Origin: Candidatus Falkowiibacteriota bacterium
GTDB taxonomy: Bacteria; Patescibacteriota; Patescibacteriia; JACRDY01
Direction of reading: 5' to 3'
Length of the DNA: 8,713 nt
Assembly: GCA_016218485.1 (NCBI GenBank)
Contig: JACRDY010000011.1
Location: 1 to 8,713, forward strand
The notes under the pieces are model-generated. The model saw only the letters and a list, made by a program, of their open reading frames with translations. It ran no database searches and was not told the origin of the DNA. This document shows, piece by piece, positions 5,080 through 8,713 of this stretch. Within the stretch, counting starts at the first letter, position 1; each line of letters starts with the position of its first letter. The position numbers and the translations under genes are program-made.

Positions 5080-5370
5080 ATGCCCCAGCCCACCCAACCC
5101 CAGGAAATCAAACTTGCCGAAAAAAAACCCGGCGCGGAGTACGCGAACGCCCAGCAGGTAAGTAACACCAAAGAGGAGTTTTTACTGATGTTTGCCAGTA
5201 TTACTGGACTGACGGGCCGGGTAGTTGGTAAAATCATTACCAGCCCGGGACACTGCAAGCGGATTATTAACGCTCTGCAGCAGAACCTCAAAATGTACGA
5301 GGACAAGTTTGGCGCCATCCAGGAAGCGGCCGCGCCGACGGACAAAGAGATCGGCTTTAGTGATAAGTAA
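5080..5370 (+). CDS. DUF3467 domain protein
   Basis: This is a 96-residue soluble protein of unknown molecular function. The core EYANAQQVSNTKEEFLLMFA, then GRVVGKIITSPGHCKRIINALQQNLKMYEDKFG, matches the DUF3467 pattern as I know it: a YxN start, an EFxxxF stretch, then xxRIIxSPxHAKRxxxALxxNxxxYExxFG. The domain covers about residues 19-80, with short charged tails on both sides. No signal or membrane segment is present. The ATG at 5080 is the first in frame; only AT-rich sequence and the MITE-like element precede it, with no Shine-Dalgarno site. It lies 8 bp before the zinc-ribbon gene, which itself lies 3 bp before dnaJ, so the three are probably cotranscribed. A link to protein quality control is suggested by context only. 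Confidence 0.8.
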   Translation: MPQPTQPQEIKLAEKKPGAEYANAQQVSNTKEEFLLMFASITGLTGRVVGKIITSPGHCKRIINALQQNLKMYEDKFGAIQEAAAPTDKEIGFSDK

Positions 5371-5378
5371 TTTATTAT

Positions 5379-5756
5379 ATGATTGTAACTTGTGCTTTCT
5401 GCCACCGAGAAATCTACCGGGATAGCCAGGTAGACGGCAGCGGTAAATCCGATACCATTTCTCACACCTATTGCAATCTTTGTTCAGTTTTGTATGAAGC
5501 TACTGATATTGATGACAAGCCGTATGATAGTGATTTAATTCGGCAGTCTTTAGAGTTAGCGTTGCAGACCATTGAAGCAATGCCGGAGGGAGCTGATAAA
5601 GCTGGCCGTAAAAAATTATGGCTGGAAGACCAGGAAAAGTTTGGCCGAGAAGGGTTAGTCTATTTTGAGATTTATCTTAAAGCACAGGAAGCTAAATCAG
5701 AAGCCGCGGCTGAGCAGTCAGGACCAGAAGGCGGCCGCGGGATGAAACCACGATAA
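5379..5756 (+). CDS. Small zinc-ribbon protein, function unknown
   Basis: The protein has 125 residues. The N-terminus has two CxxC knuckles: C5-AF-C8 and C32-NL-C35, 23 residues apart, with H29 beside the second, in the sequence ISHTYCNLC. This is the layout of a structural zinc ribbon or treble-clef fold. The rest (about 45-110) looks helical, with DLIRQSLELALQTIEAMPEG and a charged EKFGREGLVYFEIYLKAQEAK. The tail is rich in Ala, Glu and Gly. No catalytic motif is visible. The start lies 8 bp after the DUF3467 stop, and the stop TAA lies 3 bp before the dnaJ ATG, so it is almost certainly in the same transcript as dnaJ. It may be an accessory factor of DnaJ or of the DUF3467 protein, or an unrelated passenger; nothing in the sequence decides this. 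Confidence 0.75.
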   Translation: MIVTCAFCHREIYRDSQVDGSGKSDTISHTYCNLCSVLYEATDIDDKPYDSDLIRQSLELALQTIEAMPEGADKAGRKKLWLEDQEKFGREGLVYFEIYLKAQEAKSEAAAEQSGPEGGRGMKPR

Positions 5757-5759
5757 CCA

Positions 5760-6842
5760 ATGTCAAAAGATTACTATTCCATCCTCGGCGTCAGTAAGAC
5801 CGCCACGCCGGAAGAAATCAAAAAAGCCTTTCGCGGCAAAGCGCACCAGTACCATCCAGACAAGCAGCACGGCGATGAGGCGAAGTTTAAGGAGGCCAGT
5901 GAAGCCTACCAAGTTTTGAGCAGCCCGGAAAAGAGAAAACAGTATGACCAGTTTGGTTCCACGTTCAGCGGCGGCGGACCGGGCGGCTTTAATTGGTCGG
6001 ACTTTACGCGCCAGGGTGGCGGTGGCTTCTCATCAGGCGGAATTAATTTTGACTTTGGCGACATGGGGGACATTTTCGGCGATATTTTCGGATTCGGCAG
6101 CGGTGGCGGGCGAACGCGCCGCGCCGCGCGGGGTAATGACATTCAGGCCGAGCTGACCGTTGACTTTATGGAAAGCGTTTTTGGCCTGACCAAAGAAATC
6201 CGGCTGGATCGCCAAGTGGATTGCAGTACCTGCGGCGGCGACGGCGCTGAGCCAGGCAGCAGCATCTCGACGTGCAAAACCTGCGGCGGCTCTGGTCAGG
6301 TGGAGCGAATCCAGAATACCATTCTCGGCGCCATGCGCACGGCCACGGTCTGTCAGGACTGCCGCGGTGAAGGTCAAAAGATTGATAAACCGTGCGGCGC
6401 CTGCCATGGTACGGGCGCGCGTCGTGAGAGCGAGGACGTTAAAATAAAAATTCCCGCCGGCATTAAGGACGGCCAGAGTATTCGCCTCTCCGGCCAGGGT
6501 GAGGCGGGGCAGCGGGGAGTGCCGGCCGGCGACCTGTACTTGGCCATTCGGGTACGGCCCAGCGCGGACTTCAAGCGGCGGGGTGATGACATTGTCAGTA
6601 TTCAGGCAATCAGTTTCAAACAAGCGGCGCTGGGCGACAAGATTAATGTTACCACTGTCCACGGCGAGGTGAGCCTGAAAATTCCGGAGGGGACGCAGAG
6701 CGGCAAAGTTTTCAAATTAAAGGGTAAAGGCGTGCCGCACCTCGGCTCATCCGGCAGCGGCGACCACCTGGTGGAGGTCGTGGTGATGACGCCGACCCGT
6801 TTAACGCGCTCACAGAAGAAAGCGTTGGAAGAACTAGAATAG
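5760..6842 (+). CDS. dnaJ: Co-chaperone DnaJ (Hsp40, type I)
   Basis: DnaJ delivers unfolded proteins to DnaK and stimulates its ATPase. The J domain occupies about residues 1-66, with the essential HPD at 32-34. A Gly/Phe-rich region (about 67-120) follows, rich in GGGGF and FGDIFGFG. All four zinc-binding repeats are intact: CSTCGGDG (155-162), CKTCGGSG (172-179), CQDCRGEG (198-205) and CGACHGTG (212-219). The C-terminal substrate domains include the typical IPAGIKDGQSIRLSGQGEAG and the IPEGTQSGKVFKLKGKG strand. It ends at LTRSQKKALEELE, 360 residues, slightly short of the usual 370-380. The ATG lies 3 bp after the zinc-ribbon gene with no clear ribosome site, suggesting coupled translation. 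A non-canonical spacing from dnaK is the main oddity. Confidence 0.98.
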   Translation: MSKDYYSILGVSKTATPEEIKKAFRGKAHQYHPDKQHGDEAKFKEASEAYQVLSSPEKRKQYDQFGSTFSGGGPGGFNWSDFTRQGGGGFSSGGINFDFGDMGDIFGDIFGFGSGGGRTRRAARGNDIQAELTVDFMESVFGLTKEIRLDRQVDCSTCGGDGAEPGSSISTCKTCGGSGQVERIQNTILGAMRTATVCQDCRGEGQKIDKPCGACHGTGARRESEDVKIKIPAGIKDGQSIRLSGQGEAGQRGVPAGDLYLAIRVRPSADFKRRGDDIVSIQAISFKQAALGDKINVTTVHGEVSLKIPEGTQSGKVFKLKGKGVPHLGSSGSGDHLVEVVVMTPTRLTRSQKKALEELE

Positions 6843-6936
6843 TTACTAGTTACGGATTACCAGTTACAATTTTTTTGATAGGCATATTAGATATAGCTAT
6901 CCATAGTCAGTAATCAGTAACTGGTAATGAGTAATA
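6841..6936. repeat. Intergenic inverted repeat D
   Basis: ATTACCAGTTAC (6856-6867) is exactly complementary to 6917-6928, 12 bp, with looser pairing outside. The right arm AGTAATCAGTAACTGGTAAT (6909-6928) matches inverted repeat C before dnaK at 19 of 20 positions. It follows the dnaJ stop immediately and fills most of the 146-bp dnaJ-dnaX spacer. Confidence 0.75.
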
Positions 6937-6968
6937 GTTTTCCAACTCTCTTTATTTCCCTAGCTATT

Positions 6969-6974
6969 TATGCT
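6969..6974 (+). promoter_or_regulatory. Candidate -10 box of dnaX
   Basis: TATGCT lies 14 nt before the dnaX ATG and matches TATAAT at four of six positions. No good -35 box is visible 16-18 nt upstream. If used, the transcript would start about 8 nt before the ATG, in line with the near-leaderless arrangement at hrcA. No Shine-Dalgarno sequence is present. Confidence 0.3.
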
Positions 6975-6988
6975 ACCATCCCCCTGCT

Positions 6989-8578
6989 ATGACCGTCAGT
7001 TTATACCGTAAATATCGGCCCCAGACCTTTGCCGAGGTGGTGGGTCAGAATCACATTAAAGTCGCGCTGGAGAATGAAATTAAGCGGGGTCAAGTGGCCC
7101 ACGCCTATCTTTTTGCCGGGCCGCGCGGTATCGGCAAGACGACCTCGGCCCGCCTGATCGCCAAAGCCGTCAACTGCGAAAAGCGCCAAGAGGGTGAAGC
7201 CGAGCCGTGTAACAGCTGTTCGGCTTGTGCCGAGATCACCGCCGGGCGCAGTCTGGACGTGATTGAGATTGATGCCGCCTCGCACACCGGCGTGGATAAT
7301 GTCCGGGAGAATATTATTGACAACGCGCGCTTCACGCCCAACAAGCTGCGGTATAAAGTTTTTATCATTGACGAGGTGCATATGCTCTCGCTTTCGGCCT
7401 TCAACGCGCTTCTGAAAATTTTGGAAGAGCCGCCGGCGCATATTCTGTTTATCCTCTGTACCACTGAACTGCACAAAATCCCGGTGACGATTATTTCGCG
7501 CTGCCAGCGGTTTGATTTTAGAAAAGTTGTTTTTGAAGATCTGGTCAGCCATTTGACCTTTATCTGCAAGCAGGAAGGGGTGCAGTGTGACAAGGCCGTG
7601 GTGCAGGCGGTGGCGCGGCGGTCCGAAGGGTATTTGCGCGACGCCGTCGGTTTGCTGGGGCAAATTTTGTCACTGGGCGAAAAGAAAATCAGCCTGGAGC
7701 AGGCTGAGCTGGTCATCCCGCGCTCAAACTTTGCCGCGGTCATTGACCTGATCTACCATCTGACACAGCACGACAGTGAGCGGGCGCTACAGCTCATTAG
7801 CCGGCTGGTGGATGAAGGGGTTGATCTACAGCGGTTCACCCTGGAAATGGTGGAGTGCTTGCGCCAATTGCTGTTGATAAAAATTTCCGGCACCATTGGT
7901 GACCTGACTACTGCCACCGAGGCTGATCAGCAGCAGAAAGTGGAACAAATTGTCAAAGCTGTGGCCGTGCCGCAGCTGGTGGTGATGATCGAGCAGCTGA
8001 TTCGCCGCAGCCATGAGATCATGTCCAGCGTTATTCAGCAGCTGCCGCTGGAATTAGCAGCGGTGGAACTGTGCGGCAGTGCGCCTTCGCCTGAACCGTT
8101 TGCTGCCGCAGCGCCCCGTTCATCGGACAGCGCTGGCAGCGCGCCGCGGCCGGTTCAGTCAACGACGAATACTGCGCCAGCATCAAAACCAACCGTCACT
8201 CCCGCGAAAACTACTAAGGGCGCGGTCAAACTGTCTAGTGTGCAGGATAAATGGGTGGAGGTCATTAACGCGCTGATTGACAATAACCATTCACTGGCCT
8301 TGACGCTGCGGGTTGGCTCACCCATGGCAGTAGCGGCCAACGTGGTGACTATTGGTTTTAAATACAAATTTCATCAGGAAATGATGTCGGAACACAAGAA
8401 CCGGTTGACATTGACCAAAGCATTGAGTAGTATATTGGGCACTGAACTGGATGTGGACTTGGTGGTATCGGACGCGCTTGAGCTGAATCGCCCGGCGGCG
8501 GCTCCGGCTGAATCATCGGGTGCGGTTGATGGCGTGACTGATGTGGCGGAGATGTTTAGCGGCAAAGTCGTAGGATAA
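6989..8578 (+). CDS. dnaX: DNA polymerase III subunit gamma/tau (DnaX)
   Basis: DnaX is the ATPase of the clamp loader that places the beta sliding clamp on primed DNA and ties together the polymerase cores. The AAA+ module opens with SLYRKYRPQTFAEVVGQ. Walker A GPRGIGKT is at 44-51, the zinc module uses C63, C74, C77 and C80, Walker B VFIIDE is at 124-129, sensor 1 lies in CTTE at 157-160, and the SRC arginine finger is R171. A helical collar domain follows to about residue 365. A Pro/Ala/Ser-rich linker (about 365-415) and a C-terminal domain ending AEMFSGKVVG complete the 529-residue protein, a tau-like length. I see no obvious A6G-type slippery site, so a programmed gamma product is not indicated. 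It appears to be an independent unit after the dnaJ cluster. Confidence 0.97.
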   Translation: MTVSLYRKYRPQTFAEVVGQNHIKVALENEIKRGQVAHAYLFAGPRGIGKTTSARLIAKAVNCEKRQEGEAEPCNSCSACAEITAGRSLDVIEIDAASHTGVDNVRENIIDNARFTPNKLRYKVFIIDEVHMLSLSAFNALLKILEEPPAHILFILCTTELHKIPVTIISRCQRFDFRKVVFEDLVSHLTFICKQEGVQCDKAVVQAVARRSEGYLRDAVGLLGQILSLGEKKISLEQAELVIPRSNFAAVIDLIYHLTQHDSERALQLISRLVDEGVDLQRFTLEMVECLRQLLLIKISGTIGDLTTATEADQQQKVEQIVKAVAVPQLVVMIEQLIRRSHEIMSSVIQQLPLELAAVELCGSAPSPEPFAAAAPRSSDSAGSAPRPVQSTTNTAPASKPTVTPAKTTKGAVKLSSVQDKWVEVINALIDNNHSLALTLRVGSPMAVAANVVTIGFKYKFHQEMMSEHKNRLTLTKALSSILGTELDVDLVVSDALELNRPAAAPAESSGAVDGVTDVAEMFSGKVVG

Positions 8579-8589
8579 ATAAGAAGTAA

Positions 8590-8654
8590 GATTCAAGAAG
8601 CAAGAAGCAAGAATTAGGTTTTTTCATTCTTAATTCTTGAATCGTGATTCAAGA
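8590..8654. repeat. Intergenic inverted repeat E after dnaX
   Basis: Several alternative stems exist. CAAGAATTA (8608-8616) pairs with 8631-8639, GATTCAAGAA (8590-8599) pairs with 8634-8643, and TCTTGAATC (8635-8643) pairs with GATTCAAGA (8646-8654). The words GATTCAAGAA and CAAGAAG are reiterated. CTTAATTCTTGAATC (8629-8643) matches inverted repeat A at 14 of 15 positions. It starts 11 nt after the dnaX stop and may mark the transcript end. The remaining bases to 8713 hold only a TGACA-ATACC-TGTCA palindrome at 8663-8677; I see no gene there. Confidence 0.7.
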
Positions 8655-8713
8655 TTCTGTTCTGACAATACCTGTCAAGGAAATTTCGTTATCGAGATAT
8701 CCACAGAGGGTTA

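Noticed and set aside
6033..6662. Long minus-strand open frame (209 codons) opposite dnaJ
   Set aside because: It is antisense to a gene with all DnaJ signatures, has no recognisable domain, and is the kind of open frame that moderately GC-rich coding DNA produces by chance.
7001..7743. Two overlapping minus-strand open frames opposite dnaX
   Set aside because: Both lie inside the AAA+ region of dnaX, have no ribosome site or family resemblance, and mirror its codon structure.
6989..8578. Programmed frameshift in dnaX producing a gamma form
   Set aside because: I found no A-rich slippery heptamer with a downstream stem as in E. coli; the longest A-runs are interrupted or in the wrong context.
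8697..8705. DnaA-box-like ATATCCACA near the right edge
   Set aside because: It matches TTATCCACA at eight of nine positions but is single; an origin needs clustered boxes. Chance is the simpler explanation.

Overview
The window looks like a chromosomal segment of a Patescibacteria (Candidate Phyla Radiation) bacterium. The evidence is a much shortened HrcA, a low-complexity S/P-ASAKASA-G/D-E insert in two unrelated proteins, genes that mostly lack Shine-Dalgarno sequences, and spacers filled with AT-rich inverted repeats. The phylum call is inference, not a database result. TGA is a real stop here (it ends hsp20), so the TGA-recoding Absconditabacteria and Gracilibacteria are unlikely.

Layout. 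Positions 1-130 look like the end of an insertion sequence reading leftward, with a duplicated 14-bp motif. A small orphan gene with a strong ribosome binding site follows (235-516). Next is a heat-shock and chaperone block on the + strand. hrcA and grpE lie 5 bp apart, behind a perfect CIRCE operator with the promoter -35 box inside its spacer. A single-gene hsp20 and then dnaK follow. A 417-bp non-coding spacer comes next; it holds a palindrome, a pair of inverted REP-like hairpins and a 109-bp MITE-like element. After it is a tight cluster of a DUF3467 gene, a small zinc-ribbon gene and dnaJ (8-bp and 3-bp gaps). Last is dnaX, which encodes the DNA polymerase III tau-type clamp-loader subunit.

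How the genes work together. DnaK is the ATP-driven folding chaperone, DnaJ its ATPase-stimulating co-chaperone and GrpE its nucleotide exchange factor. Hsp20 holds unfolding proteins for them. HrcA represses through CIRCE, but the only CIRCE in the window is ahead of hrcA-grpE, so dnaK, hsp20 and dnaJ must be controlled otherwise or constitutively. The DUF3467 and zinc-ribbon proteins probably share an mRNA with dnaJ; their role is unknown. dnaX is a housekeeping neighbour.

No complete new defence or metabolic system is visible. The most unusual content is repeat-based. One palindromic 30-bp repeat is translated in the same frame inside both GrpE and DnaK. Related AT-rich inverted repeats sit in five of the spacers that separate predicted transcription units and are absent within the tight gene clusters.
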